Origin: Eudorina sp. 2006-703-Eu-15
Lineage: Eukaryota; Chlorophyta; Chlorophyceae; Chlamydomonadales; Volvocaceae
Length of the DNA stretch: 64,000 nucleotides
Assembly: GCA_003117195.1 (NCBI GenBank)
Contig: BDSI01000047.1
Coordinates: forward strand, 186,001 to 250,000
Reading direction: 5' to 3'
The notes under the pieces were generated by a model. That model saw nothing but the letters and a program-made list of their open reading frames with translations. It did no database searches and was not told where the DNA came from. The position numbers were made by a program, and so were the translations under genes. Positions 22,658 through 35,519 of the stretch are shown here, piece by piece (within the stretch, counting starts at the first letter, position 1; every line of letters starts with the position of its first letter).

Positions 22658-24205
22658 ATGACCACGCCGCAATTTCAAAACGAATACTGGCAAGTCTACA
22701 ATTTGATTAGGTTGAGGCAAGGTCGCGGATGGGTGTTCTCACGTCACTCCATCACCCTTCGCAGGTTGCTCAGACACGGCCGAAGCCTTGCAAATGAAGT
22801 TGAAACCATCGTAAGCAAACCGGTGAGAGTATCATGGACAGGCAATTGCACAGCGATAGTGCGCAAGAGGGTTTCAGCTGCCGCTATGGTGTCCGGCAGG
22901 AACACGGCGCCGAAGAACGGTGGACACTGGCCCCAGCGGGCGAAGAGCAGGCACGTGCGGCAGGGTAAGGCCATATGTTTACTCATTCTGTATTTCCACA
23001 TGGGTGGAGCCTGTCTGCGATGTGGGTTGCGGGAATATGCGGGAGGTGGGTAAAGCATATAGGTTGCTGCGTGTACGGTGGACTGCTGCGCAGGCGCCAG
23101 CTACAACAAGCTCTTCGGGAAGCGCAACGAATAGGCCGTCCCGTGTGCATCTACAGTTCTCCTTTCTCGCGCACCCGCCGAACGGCGGCCCTCGCAGCGG
23201 AGGCGGCTGGCCTGCCGCCAGAAACCACTCCGGTGCAGGTGCGTCGTGCCAACCTAGGGCTGCCAGGTTGCATTTTAACTCGTTGCCGCTTTACTGTTAG
23301 TTGGCAAGTTTGTTGTAAGGTCATGTATGCATATGCAGTGCGCCAGCAAGAGGGTTAAGTGCAGTGCGCCAGCAAGAGATTTCATGTCTACCAGATAGAC
23401 ATGGTGCCGTGTGCTACGGCACACATTGCTGCTGAGCGCGCTGCATAAGGCTGCAATGCTGAGATCTGCGCATAGCCTTTGTGTGATGTGGCTTCTGGGA
23501 CACCATCAACGTGCGTTGCAGCTATTCCTTAAACACCCCCTGATGGTGGGCCTCAATCACCCGGGTTTAGGTGGCACCAGAGCTGCGGGAGCGTTTCTTC
23601 GGGGATGAGCTCGAGCTGCAGTCGTACAGCGCAGCGTACGGAAAAATCTGGGAGCGCGATGCCGTGTCGACATCGAACGTTCCAGGTGGCAATGGTGAAA
23701 CCGTGGACGAGGTATCGTCCAGGATCCGGCAACTGTTCCAGGTGGGCCCGATGGATGGGGACGACGCGTCCCAGCACACACACAGTTTCCGTAGGTGGAG
23801 TGGGGACACATGCAGTCTGTCATCCTGACACACAGCTTTTGAATACAGGCCCACAACCGTGCTTGTTCTTGTTATTGATGTTGCAGTGGACCCCGTGGGT
23901 CATCTGGTTATCTAGGCTCAACGTGGTTCGTTCGGCTTACCTGCATAGCTGAACTCTGCGACACCATGTCATGGGTGCACTTTCGTCCTCACCGTCCCCT
24001 TTTCTCAAATTCTGTGTAGAGGCTGGAAGCGGCGCATCAGGGCGCGGTCGTACTGCTGGTCAGTCACGGCGACACGCTGTCTATACTCCAGGCGACCATG
24101 CTGGGAGAGGACACGAGGCGGCACAGGCGCTTCGCGTTCGACACTGCCGAGCTCCGCCCTCTCACGCAGCCGGGTCGTGCGGGGTCGCCATTGGGGAGGG
24201 AATGA
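22658..24205 (+). CDS. Histidine phosphatase superfamily (phosphoglycerate mutase-like) protein
   Basis: Phosphatase or mutase using a phospho-histidine; substrate unknown. Exons: 22658-22710, 22765-22822, 22900-22964, 23094-23238, 23571-23741, 24020-24205. All phases agree; 225 aa, complete. The catalytic LLRHGRSLANE (RHG) is in exon 2. Exon 3 has WTLAPAGEEQARAAG, exon 4 has IYSSPFSRTRRTA with the substrate Arg, exon 5 has LRERFFG with the acid Glu, and exon 6 has LLVSHGDTL with the second His. No transit peptide is evident. The exon 2 donor could instead be at 22810 (also in phase). A TGTAA at 25146-25150 is a distant poly(A) candidate. Confidence 0.9.
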
Positions 24206-26053
24206 GCGGCCGGAGGGAAGGCCCTTCCGCCTCTGCAGGGTCTTGTGACCTACCACCGGTAGTGCATGCGGGCCGCGCGTCCTGAGACGTCCTGAGACGT
24301 CCTGAGACGGCATAACAATACGGCAACATAATGCGGGCAACCGTGTCGTCACCATGGCCCGGTATAGCAAGGTGTCGTACACGTTGGGCTGGTGTGTGCT
24401 AGGGGAGCTCTTGGCCTGGGGCCTGGAATGGGGCTGGGGTGAACGCGAAACACAAGCCCAGAACGAACGTGGGCTGACGTCTTATGATTATCGCAGCTGC
24501 GGGAGGTCTTCATTTGGGTTTCGTGCATGGGTGATTATTATGGTGAACACGTTCGGCGGCCACCATGCGAAACTGTGCAGGGCTACCAGTGTGTATGCCT
24601 TTCGGCCACGGGCTGGAAAGCCGGTAGTGGAGGATTCGCCTGGATTTGCAAGCGCGCGGACATACCAGGTCAGGCCAGGTGGGGATGGCATGCATTCCAC
24701 ACCGCCATCTACAAAGGGTGATAGTGCAACCTTTACATTGTGGACCCGTAGTCCTGACCTGAACGTTATGAAATTCCGTTGTGCTTTGTGAAAGCTGGGC
24801 CGTGCGAAGGTGTCTTCGTGAGTCTTCGTATCAGCGAACTTTAAACTGCACCTACGCTCCAACGTGTGAATTGCGTTTTCGTGCCATGTTGAGGCACATG
24901 ACCCCTCATGCGATGTATGCGGGCGTGTCACAACCGCCTGGTCCATCTCCTTACGGGACGAAATTCCGGGCTGCAGCCTTAGTCCGGAATGCACGCTGGT
25001 AGCATACCTGCTCGTCGTCTCCTAATGCTGGCCACGCCTGAGGTGCTCTTGGGCTCCATGATATTCTAAAGGCTGCCTCCGATATTTCTGCAGGCTGCCG
25101 GTGATTGCGAGTCCGGCTTCGCGCTTCCGTCATTGTGTCGTACATTGTAACCCTGACCCTCCCTGACACGCTCCAAATGTTGTATAAGTTATCCCTGATT
25201 GAAGCTGGGTTTCGCTAATTTGAAAGGCTCGCTGGGCGAATGATCATCACTGGTTTCGAGTTAATCGTCCATGTCGTACGACGGATCGGGGCGAAGCTCC
25301 ATTCTAACAGAACTCTTGGGGCCACAGTACCGTTGATGCTATTCTCCATTTTTATGTACATACCAAACGACTGGTCTATACTCTGTTGGTCATAAACTGT
25401 ATAATATAAATATCTTCCAAGGTCAATCAGAAATTTGCAGACAGAACGTTCCGTGTCTTACGGTTGCTTTCTGAACGAAGAAATTATTGCAGACATTAGC
25501 CAGGCGCCTCTGTTGTTTGTACCGACAGCTAGAAGCAGGTTCCCTGCATCAACACAATACGTAAGGTTAACATTTATGGCGTCTCAGGGACTTTGCACAA
25601 TCCCATGCACGAAGTCAGACTCCGTTCTGCTTAGGCTCTGCGTGCTTGCGACCCTCTCGAGTACCGGCATCGCAGCTCCAAAGAAAGCGAATTCCCTGTC
25701 AAATTCGTCCGGTGGCTAATGTACAAAATGTGCTCAGGTTGAGCTGTGTGAATCTTTAAAGAGCTTTCCTTCGCGTTTCGGCTTCCGGCCCTCCATCTGT
25801 GCCATCACTCGAGACGTAAGAGCTAAGGGGTAGAAATGCTACGATGGTTGACATACAGAGAGCCATATGCCTAATGTCTTAATGCATTGCGTTTGTTGCG
25901 CTGTGAGTGGGTTGCCGTGTTTCTGTGGTGGTACACCCCTCAGGCAACGGGTGTCGTCCCCTCGCGACTACGAGGTTCAGAATCGCATGCGCTCGCAGTA
26001 ACATGACGCCTTTGCCTGTCCTGTGCAGGTCCTGACAGCGTTGTGGCCGCGCA
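24206..26053. other. Intergenic region, no supported gene
   Basis: Only short frames without motifs. It becomes AT-rich around 25180-25440. A TGTAA occurs at 25146-25150 on +. Confidence 0.4.
24281..24310. repeat. Three tandem 10-bp units (cctgagacgt)
   Basis: Three consecutive units with one change at the end, about 75 bp after the phosphatase stop codon. Confidence 0.8.
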
Positions 26054-27742
26054 ATGCCGGGCAAGTTCAAGTTCGCGTTGACGAAGCCGGAGAAGTTCAA
26101 TCATGATGCGTATCTGGCGGCCATTCGTGAAACTCGCAAACTGAAGCCACCTCCGGACCTTTACGTGGCCTACGGGCCAGAGGAAATGGGGATGGCGATG
26201 GTAAGGACCCGCGGGCACCCGCTTAGGAGGATTAACTTCCCCCTACTGAAGCTTGCATGTACAGCGTTGGGCTGTTATGCGCACGGGTTGCTAGTCGTCG
26301 CGGGCGCGATTGGAGTACCGCGACTTCACAGGTACGACACAAGCTAACCACAGCCTCCCTCGCTCACTCCACAGGTCATCAGAGTGCAGCACCGCCAAGA
26401 GTGGAACCTGGTCCTTCCCACAGACCCAAACAAGTAAGCGCGTTCCAGGGCTAGCCCACTTGTGCGAATGCTGCTGCCGCGGCCAGGCAGAACCAGAACG
26501 CAGGGCGAGTTGCCTCTGCTGTGGCCATGCCCTGATCCCGCAACTCACGCTTCCCCTTTTAGTTGCTAGGCTCGCTGCCGCTTCAATGTCTTTGGCTCTC
26601 TGGAAACCCAAACCCAGCAACGTGCTGCTGCTTGCCTTGTGCCTGTGCCGTCACTGCACTTACGGCCTGCACCAAACGACGCGCCCCCAGGTATGACCTG
26701 GAATGCGGCTTCACGTACGGCGTGGCGTCTCGCCGGGGCATCTGGGACTACCTGCGGCCGGTGCTACTTGGGGTGTGCCGCAGCAGCGCCGGGGCGTTCG
26801 AGCTGGAGTGGCAGGATAACGACCTGGGCGACGTGGTGGAGGTGGGGCGCTTCGACCCGTCCATTGGCGATATCGTGATACAGCATAGAGGGCTGCCATC
26901 CATGGACCAGCTCAATCAGGTGCCTCGGCCGCAGTACGAGGGAAGCGGGCACAGTCAAGGACAAGCGGGGGGAGGGTCGCATCACGCCCGGAGATGATGC
27001 CACAGGCGCGTGCGGTTGCGGCGGAGGTGTGGCGAGGCGCACATGGGCGTTCGCGTTCCTGGCGGAAGAGTGCGCCGGGTCCGGAAATTGATAAGCAATC
27101 AATGGGGCATGGGAGACTAACCCGGACAGGAGGGACACTCGCCGGGGGAGACGGGAGCGTGCACATGGTGTCACGGCCCGATGACTGCAAACGCATTCTC
27201 GGATGTGGGTTCTTGGGATCTTCCTGTGGATGTAACCTCCCAGAGAGCTGAGGTGGGCTGAGCTGGCTACCGGGTCACACGTGTGGACGAAAGGCTCAGG
27301 CGCGCGCAGTTGGCGCGCACAACTGGGCTGCCGCTATCGGTGCGCAACAATGCTGTGGAGAACGGCGCCTCCAAGGGTGGGTTGAGCGCTGCTCGGGGGA
27401 AATGCATAGTGCTGCCTTCGCTGTGCATCTGCACATTAAGAGAGCGCTGCTCGGGGGAAATGCATAGTGCTGCCTTCGCTGTGCGTCTGCACATTAAGAG
27501 CCCGAAGGGCTCTTTGGCATTTGTTTGTGTCATCATCAAGGCCGTTGGGGTAATGGATACCGAGGAGGCTTCGGCTGTCACCGATGACCCGCGGGGTCCG
27601 CTGTAACATCCGTAACGGTAATACCGCCTGCGAGGGAAGATTCAGGTAGTTGTGTGGCTGGCCCGCGTTCAAGCGCATGAAGCGGCCCGAGTGGATCCAT
27701 GTTGGTGACCGCCAAAGCCTCTCCACCAAACATTACAAGTGA
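26054..27742 (+). CDS. Unrecognised spliced gene (about 255 aa)
   Basis: I do not recognise the family. Exons 26054-26200, 26375-26433 and 26691-26919 join in phase with good GT-AG sites and read as dense, non-repetitive protein (MPGKFKFALTKPEKF; VIRVQHRQEWNLVLP; YDLECGFTYGVASRRGIWDY; FELEWQDNDLGDVVEVGRF). A likely fourth exon starts at 27310 and includes a 58-bp tandem duplication (27384-27499) that shifts the frame. A probable last exon 27650-27742 ends EWIHVGDRQSLSTKHYK. If the 27549 donor is not used, the frame stops at 27604-27606 instead. No signal peptide or membrane segment is obvious. The first three exons are well supported; the 3' structure is tentative. Confidence 0.6.
27384..27499 (+). 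repeat. 58-bp tandem duplication
   Basis: 27384-27441 and 27442-27499 differ at one position. The unit length is not a multiple of three, so the two copies are read in different frames. Confidence 0.9.
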
Positions 27743-29450
27743 GGTTTGCGATACGTGTCGAGATGTGCTGGGCCTTTGAAAACAGCAGTCCGGCCAAGCG
27801 CTTTACGGCCCCGCCTCATGTACAATTCCGTACCTCATCTTGCGGACATGTATCGTCGGAGCCAGACGCACTTTCAGCAACGCGTTCGCGCGACGCCGTA
27901 CTCGACCGACAGGAGGCGTTCGCAATCTTCGTTGAAGCCCATCGGGTGCCTGTACGGGAATAATCGTCGCAGGGCGCCCAATCGTGTTGCCCTGCATCAT
28001 ATCCCTTTCTATTTGTGTGCTTTCGTACGAAACCACCCCCTCAACACTCCAGCCTGCCTTGCTGGCACCGGATCCCGTCTTCGCTAATGGGTCCATGACA
28101 GTACAAACGGTCAGGTTCGGGAACTGTACCGAGGAAGCTCGTCTGCACATTGTTGGCTGCATTTCCAAGCCCATTCCACCAGTGTAACGCGGATTACGGT
28201 AGTGCCAGGCATCCCGTACAACGCCGGTTCACTAAGCCCGCGGTGATAAGTGCAGAATGGTTCCGAACACTGGGAGAGCCCGCGTCGAGTCAGACGTGTG
28301 CCTGACGCAGCACGACGCGGCCATGACTCAGATACGTTGCAGGCGCCACAGTGCCCTCCCATGCAGACCCTCTCTGACCATTACCACCGTTTCCAAGCTC
28401 CAAAGATTGAGACAACGGCCCAGCTGCAGCGCAGGCACTGCCGTACACGGTCCTCTGCTCCTCACGCGAGGGGTCCGGTTGCTGGTCGTGGCCGGCTCTC
28501 GTCGACGGGCACCGAGGCGACGCGAGAGTGCTCCGACCGCACCCACTGCCACTATACGACAATCACCACAGCATCAACCCCCTGCGAAAGACTGTTACAC
28601 CCGCACATCCAAGGGTGGATGGTTCGGCTTTCTGAAGACACCCAAGGCCCTCGGTCACAGTACACCGCCCGGTCGAGCTGGTATAACGGTCCAGCAGGTA
28701 CTGCACCACCCGCAGTCCGTGCCATCTGCACGAGGAAACGGCCTCTGTAGGCCCCAACAGTGCACGGTATTACGGTTACTCTCCACCCTCCACCGTGTGA
28801 CGTGACACACCAGGATGTCGTTGGACTGCCGCCACCCCACCGTCGACCGCTGGCCACTGACCGTATGTGTTGTTGCGCATTGCAGTGCGCTCACATCGCA
28901 CCATACGCTTTCTCGTCTGGCCCCTCCCTGCCATAACCCTGTCTGAGTGTCTACGTAGGACCCATTCCCCCCCGGAAGCTCTCAGCTCCGGTCCGCCCGC
29001 TCACATCGCCGCGCTTGGGTCCCCGCCTCCGCCGGCCTCTACCTCCGGTTGGAGGTACCAATCGTGCACCGAATGTGTGGTCCTGCGCGCCTTGCAACAC
29101 CGTCCCACGGATACTCCCCCACATGCCGACGACCTTACCCGGAGGAGCCTCCCAGAGTCATCGTTCCGCCAGAGGCCCCACCAGGTCATCCGCGCGCCCT
29201 GTGCAGTGCTCATGCCACCCGCCCACTCTCGCCCATGCCTGTTGCACCGGCAGGTAGGACGGCCTTACGCTCTCAAGAATTTGGTGGGATTGACACAGCT
29301 TGTCTCCCGGCTCAGTTCAATAATTATGCTATCCTGGATTGCTCGACATCACCGTCTCCCGCCAGCCGCCGGCGCCGCCTCCGGACGAAGGCATCCGCTC
29401 GCTTCGCCTAATTGCTCTACCGCTGCCGCCGCTAGCGCCGGCGCTGCCGC
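27743..29450. other. 3' flank between convergent genes, no supported gene
   Basis: Lies between the unknown + gene and the - PRORP gene. A + TGTAA at 28183-28187 and a - TGTAA at 28595-28599 are candidate poly(A) signals for the two. Open frames here show no motifs. Confidence 0.4.
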
Positions 29451-32400
29451 CTACGCCTGCCGCCCCGGCCGCACGCACATCCATGTGCCGTCGGATCGAG
29501 GCACAACCCACGCGCCGCTCTCCGACAGCTGCTGCACGCAGGCCGTGTAGGGGTGCGGCATCCTCAGCGCAAACATCTTGCCCAGCGGGGCGCTGTACGT
29601 GGCGGCAGGCGTGCTGGCCGCGAACTCGTAGTGGGCAATGTGGCGCTCCTTCCACTTGAGGAAGTGCTTGGGGCGCAGCAGGCTGAAAATGTGGTCCCGC
29701 AGCTCGTCATTGGAGACCAACAGACCGTTCTGCTTGGCCCGGACGCAGGCGTACAGCCAGAACCTGGCGCGGGGAAGGCAGGGTGGAGGCTCACGAAAAG
29801 ACAGACACAGGCGACACCCACACCAACCCAGGGGTAAGTGTGTGGGTGACACGGCGGGTGCATGGGTGGGTTGATACGCGCCACGTCGTCGACCAGAATG
29901 ATGTCTGCGGGCTTCCCTGTCTGTCACCCCTGTGGGCCCCTGCCCACACAAAGCTTCAGGCGAGGAACCCCTCGAGGACGGCAATGCCTCCACTGGCCAT
30001 CCCGTTCCGCCACCCCCTCCTTTCAACCCCTCGCACCAGTCGTCATTGGCGCCCGCCGGCGTGTAGTAGAAGCTCTTGTTGCGGCGCAGCTTCTCCAGGA
30101 AATTCTGCACGTTGTTCACCTTGGCCTCCGGGTCGTTCAGCCGCTTGCGGTGGACCATCTGGTGTGTGTGTGTGCGTGTGTGAATGTGTTTGTACGTGTG
30201 CGGGGTGGGGCGGGGCGGGCACGCTCAGCAACACGGCCGAAAGCAGGCATACTGGCGGGCTGGGTGGCCACATAACACATGGCTAGTAGGATGAAACACG
30301 AACCTGACTAAACTCAATTGGGCCCCACAGCTAAACACGGTGCCAGGTTGGCAGTTCAGCTGGTCCATGCCTCCGCCAACTCTCCTCCGCGGAGCCCTCT
30401 CCAACCAGTTGGATTCAGAAGTTGACCACCGGTGGAAGCCGAGCGCAAGATTCCAGGTCGCTGCCGACACAATCGCTCCCGGGTAGGCTTCGGTGATGAC
30501 CTCTCGGGCCCGCCGTGACATTCATCCGTCCGTTCATCCATCCGTCCGTGACAATCAAGCTCCCTCGGCACCTCCGCGGCCCCACACCCCAATGTTCCGG
30601 CAAACTGTACAAGTGGTATCATCCCCACTGGCAAACCCCCTCCCGCTAGCGCTTTCCCTTCCAAGCCGGCCCCCACAGCGCCGCCCCAAGCCCCCCCGGG
30701 TGCCTCACCGCCCGCTACTCACCACGAGAACCTTCTTGCCCTGGAAGCGCTGCCGCAACATTTCGTACATGTCCATCACCTGCCGCCACTGGAAGCCGCC
30801 GCCCTCCTTGTTCTGTCCGTAGAAGGCCACGTTGGCGGCATCTACCAGGACGTCGTACGGGCCGTTGCGCTCAAACCACTCCACGAAGCCGTCAAACTCG
30901 GCCGAGCGGTTGCCCATGTTCTTGCGCGCCAGCTCTCCGATAGCGGTGGCAAAGGCCTCCCTGCACGGGACACAGTCGCCCAGATCGAAGAACCCCTGGT
31001 GGGCACAACCCGGGTCTGCTCCTGCGTCCACACGCCCTCGAACGACACAACGTAGCGCGTCGGTGCGTGATGTGCCGAACTGCCGAGGACGCTGCTGTGG
31101 GTCCGCAGCAACCTCTTGGCAACAACACCCAGGGATGTGCCGAACTGCCGAGGACGCTGCTGTGGGTCCGCAGCAACCTCTTGGCAACAACACCCAGGGA
31201 TGTGCCGAACTGCCGAGGACGCTGCTGTGGGTCCGCAGCAACCTCTTGGCAACAACACCCAGGGATGTGCCGAACTGCCGAGGACGCTGCTGTGGGTCCG
31301 CAGCAACCTCTTGGCAACAACACCCAGGGATGTGCCAAACTGCCGAGGACGCTGCTGTGGGTCCGCAGCAACCTCTTGGCAACAACACCCAGGGATGTGC
31401 CGAACTGCCGAGGACGCTGCTGTGGGTCCGCAGCAACCTCTTGGCAACAACACCCAGGGAATGCGAAAGCCCGCAACGCGCACCAATTGCCACCGGACGA
31501 CGCCCTTTCCCCCGCCGCTCACCTAGACCGCTCCCAACCCACCCCGGTCCACCCCACCCAAAATACCGTTACACGGTACTCCGACCCCAACCCCACCGGC
31601 CCGGTCCGAGCCGCACCCCTCCCCTCCCCTCCCTTCCCTAGCACTCACCAGTCCTTCTCCCCCAGATCAACGACCCGCACCGTGCCTCCCGCCTCCTTGC
31701 ATTTGCCCTTGTCCGACACGGTGACGTCCGGCAACACCTCCCACCGCCGGGTGGTGGTGCTGGTTTCGGAGCCCGTTGGCGCTGTCGCCGCCGCCAGACC
31801 GGGGCAGCCGCCCTGGTCCTCGGCCGCAAAAGCCTGCTGCGCCGCCGGGTTCTTCTCGAAGAAGGCGGCGATGTAGTCGGCGGTATCGGGCGCGAGCTCG
31901 TTGAGGTCGAGCTGCATGCGCAGCAACACGGCTGAGGGGAAGAGGGGACGGAGGCGCCAGGACGCAAGAGATGAGGAGTGCCGGGAGGGAACGCCGGGAG
32001 GGATTGCAGGGAGGATTGCAGGGGGTAGGCATTGGGTGGGGATGTCATGCCGCGTTCCTGGCTCGTCGGGTGTCACAGCTGTACCGCACCAGAACTAGGA
32101 AGGGGAGACGAGTGCACCCCTGCGTAGCTGCAAGGGCCCCGCCCGACTCAGACCCGGGCCAAGCATTGCATGCCGGGGGCAAGCGCGAGGTACTGGCGGA
32201 CGCCCCGACGCCTTTTGCTCTTCCACAGCAACGATCTGTTTCGAGTGGAAGTGAGACGAGCGGTGCGGGCAGCGGTAATGAAGATGCCACCTAGCTGGCC
32301 GGCGACAGTGGCGTAGACGGGTAGCAACTCGAATGACGAATGAACCTTCCCGGGGCGCCGCCATCGCCCGCCTGAGAAAGCTGGCCATGCAGGCTGCAGT

Positions 32401-35400
32401 GCCCAGATCACCTACGCTACGCTACGCACAGACTCCGGCTACTCCTCGGAGGCGCCTTCCGTCGCGCCCCGCCAGCTGCCCCACTCATCCTTGCCGCCTG
32501 CCCCACCCCAAACCTGCCCCACCCAAAACCCACCTTGACGAAGCGCGGCGCAAAGGCTTATCACTCATCCTTACATGCTAGGAACCCGGTCCTACGTAAG
32601 GCTCTTTTCACAGGGCCGAACCAGCAGGCGGGCAGGGCTGTAGCAGGGCTGGCTGCCCCACCTCAAGTCCCCTGACATTCCCCTGACCGACGCCCGCCAA
32701 CAACTCCAGGATCTCCGGGTACCCCGGAGCCCCGACCACCTACCCCGCAACTGCGCGTACGTGCCCGCTGCGGCGATGCCCTCTAGCAACCGCGCGTATT
32801 CATACTCTGTGTTGTCGAGCTTGTTGTCGGCAATGAGCGAGTCGATGTGGTGCAGCCGCTCCACGTTCCCGGCCATGCCGTAGCCCACCTGGCGCGCGTG
32901 AGTGCGGGCGGAGGTCGCGGGGGCGCGGGGTCGGGCATGCAGTGAGGGTGAGAAAGTACAGCACCGCAAGCTTGGGCAGGACAGGGATATCATGCTACGC
33001 AAGCCCACGGACATCTAGGCGTGGCTGCATGGACAGCGTGGACGCCATCCCTCTGCCTAAGCATCAACATCAAACACTTTAGGTGTCTCCCCATTCACCA
33101 CCGCCTCTCCGCCTGGCGCGCCCCTCCGTTAGATTCCGCCGCCCCGGACACTGCCCGCTCCTACCCTGCCCGTGAGCAGCCCGCGAGAATCCCTGAACAA
33201 CCTAGATTCTAGTGGTTGGGTCCCTACGGGCCTAGAAGCGAACGTTGGTGCCCAGCAGCGGCCGGACGGGGCCTCACCAGCGCCGGGTGGAAGAGACGCA
33301 GCTGCACGTGGTGACCCTGCCGAGGGCACTCCAGCGCCTGTCGGTTGTCGGTTGGGTCGGGTCGCAACGGGTCGCGTCGGATCGGGGAGGGCAAACAGAA
33401 CCAGGGCGTGTAAACAGCATGCAACGGAAATGCAGAAATCGAATCCTGTGATCTTGAAAAAGAGGCCGACTCAACGGCAGGGCGGAAGCGAATTCACCAG
33501 TGCGGGGAAGTGTACGGCAGTGTCTGTGGTATCGTGGACACGTACGGAAAACCCTCCGACCAACCCGCGCGTTCCGACACCCCGTGCGCCGTGCAGATCC
33601 AGCCAGCAGACCCGAACGCGGGTCTGAAACCCACGGAGCCCCTTGAGCTCCTTTGGACCACCCAGGGGACGGACGGCCTTCATCGGACAACAGCACAGCA
33701 CCCACCCGTTCCAAGGCAGCCTTCGGGTCGCCCTTGAGGGCCTCGTACCGCGCCAGCGCCAGATAGGTGCCGTGGTCCGGCTGCAGTCCTGCCGTACGCA
33801 TGTACGACCACAGCTCGTCCATCGTGGCCACGAGTTCCTCGCGCGTTGGTGGGGGCCCCTCGGGTGGCGGCACTACCGGGTCCGCTGCAAAAAGAGGGGA
33901 CGGCCGCATGAGTTCGATCTGGGTGTTGCCGCCCACGGAATGCCGCTCACGGGGGCGCAGGAACGGTCCGCATCGCACCAAGCCCACACAGCATACCTGC
34001 TCGTTTATTCCTTTTCTTCTGTGATTCTGCCGGCTCGTCCGGACCGTCCGCCGCCAAACCCCCCTCGGGCGCCGCCTTCGCGGCGTCAGCGGCCGCCACT
34101 TCTGCGGGCGACAGCGGCGGCAGACCGCGCACGTAACGCTCCCACTGCTCCGCCCCACAAGCCAGGAACATGAGCGAGTTCAGGATGCTCGTTTGCAGTC
34201 GCGTCTCTTCCGCCACTGCCTCATGGAAGACCTCCATGGCAACCTGCAACGACGGAGTGGATGACATCACGACGGCCCGTCGACTCGGGAAGCTGGATGC
34301 AGGTCAAGGGTGGGCCTTAAGCACACGTGCGGCCGTCAGGTTAGGATAAAGCAAAACCAGAAGGGACGCGCGCCTGTCGAGTGGCTGGTCAGGCAGCCAT
34401 CCAGGCACACGGATGTGATGGGATCTAGGGCCCCGGAACGATGTCTTCTTGACGGTTTCGGGGCTTTGGGTCGTGGGGGTTTGGCGGACGGCAGTGTGGC
34501 GCATAATTCTGCCAGATTGCGCTCATTATTCGGCCGCACAAACCCTTTACGTAGCCACGCAAACCCACGCACGGTCCAAGACGTCTCGACCCACATCAGC
34601 AATCGCGCAGCGCGCGTCCGCAGTCACCGTCGCAACTTGAATTTGCTCAGGGTGATTGTCCATGCTCATATGGACCTACCTTGATGTTATTCCGCTTCAC
34701 CGCTTGGTGAATCATCGGAATCTGCAAAAGAACGCAGCCCGGGGATGTACGATTGGTATCAGCGCGTGGTAAACGTTGCCGAGGAGGGCTGTCAGCCCTT
34801 GCCATCCTCACGGATTCGATTTGCTTTTGTAGTTTGAGCGCGGATACCAGCGTGGTGCAGGAACAGAACGGAGAGCATGCTGCCAGAATAGTGAAAGCTC
34901 CAACGTCGCAAATGGTTTGCCCATCGCCTGAAGCACATGCAAGCGGCACGCATACGCGTGGCCCGCGCCGCTAACCCCGCCCGCCGGACACAAAGTCAAC
35001 TAGTCAACTGCCGGGACGGTGACGTCGGCTCACCCTCGGATTCCTGCCGGCCTTCTTCCCTTTACCTCCATCTGACTGTCCCTTTTGGTGCTTTTGGGGA
35101 TCGTCTTTCTGCCCGCCGCCGGCACCATTGGTAGCTGGACCGTCAACCAAAGAGTTACAAGTGTTAGACGAGAGTCATTCGACAGAACAAGTACACCGCT
35201 GAAACCAAGAGCCTTATCTGCACAACACCCAACGTCGCACGTCGCACTATTCACCTGTGCGTTGACGCTTCGCTGCAGGCCCGTCCGTCGCCTTGTCCAG
35301 TCCTCTACCCATGTCAGATTCGAAATCCTCCTCGTTCAACAATGCTGAAGGTTGAGAACTGGCGCCCGGAGCAACACAAACTGGCGGCGGGAAAGATATT

Positions 35401-35519
35401 GAATTAAACCTCGTCCGCTCCGGAATTAAACGATGCAGGCCTGAAATCAAGTGTCGAAGAGGAAGCCGCTGCGCAAGTGAAGCGTGCGCAAAAGCTGCGG
35501 CTCGCCGGCTCGCGAGCAT
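29451..35519 (-). CDS. PRORP: Protein-only RNase P (PRORP)
   Basis: Removes 5' leaders from pre-tRNAs without an RNA subunit. Twelve exons: 35519-35255, 35134-35066, 34879-34812, 34721-34680, 34243-33997, 33884-33706, 33337-33278, 32888-32744, 31931-31649, 30960-30723, 30158-30037, 29763-29451. All are phase-consistent; about 676 aa. The N-terminus (MLASRRAAAFAHASLAQRL) looks like an organelle presequence. Helical PPR repeats follow (for example ELWSYMRTAGLQPDHGTYLAL). The NYN nuclease has Asp residues in YDVLVDAANVAFYG, AGANDDW and LVSNDELRDHIF. Odd points: the usual CxxC is KCKEAGG and the usual WHxP is AWVVP, so two of four zinc ligands are replaced. There is an Ala/Pro-rich insert after residue 200, and intron 9 holds a 65-bp minisatellite. 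Confidence 0.93.
31069..31458. repeat. 65-bp minisatellite, six units, in a PRORP intron
   Basis: Units begin at 31069, 31134, 31199, 31264, 31329 and 31394, almost identical (one substitution near 31336). The array lies wholly in the intron between the 31649-31931 and 30723-30960 exons. It creates long artificial open frames on both strands. Confidence 0.97.

Noticed and set aside
31069..31458. CRISPR-like regular repeats
   Set aside because: Contiguous tandem units with no unique spacers, in an intron of a eukaryotic gene.
30705..31876. Long repetitive open frames (up to about 270 codons) on both strands
   Set aside because: They are produced by the stop-free 65-bp minisatellite inside a PRORP intron and cross well-supported splice sites.
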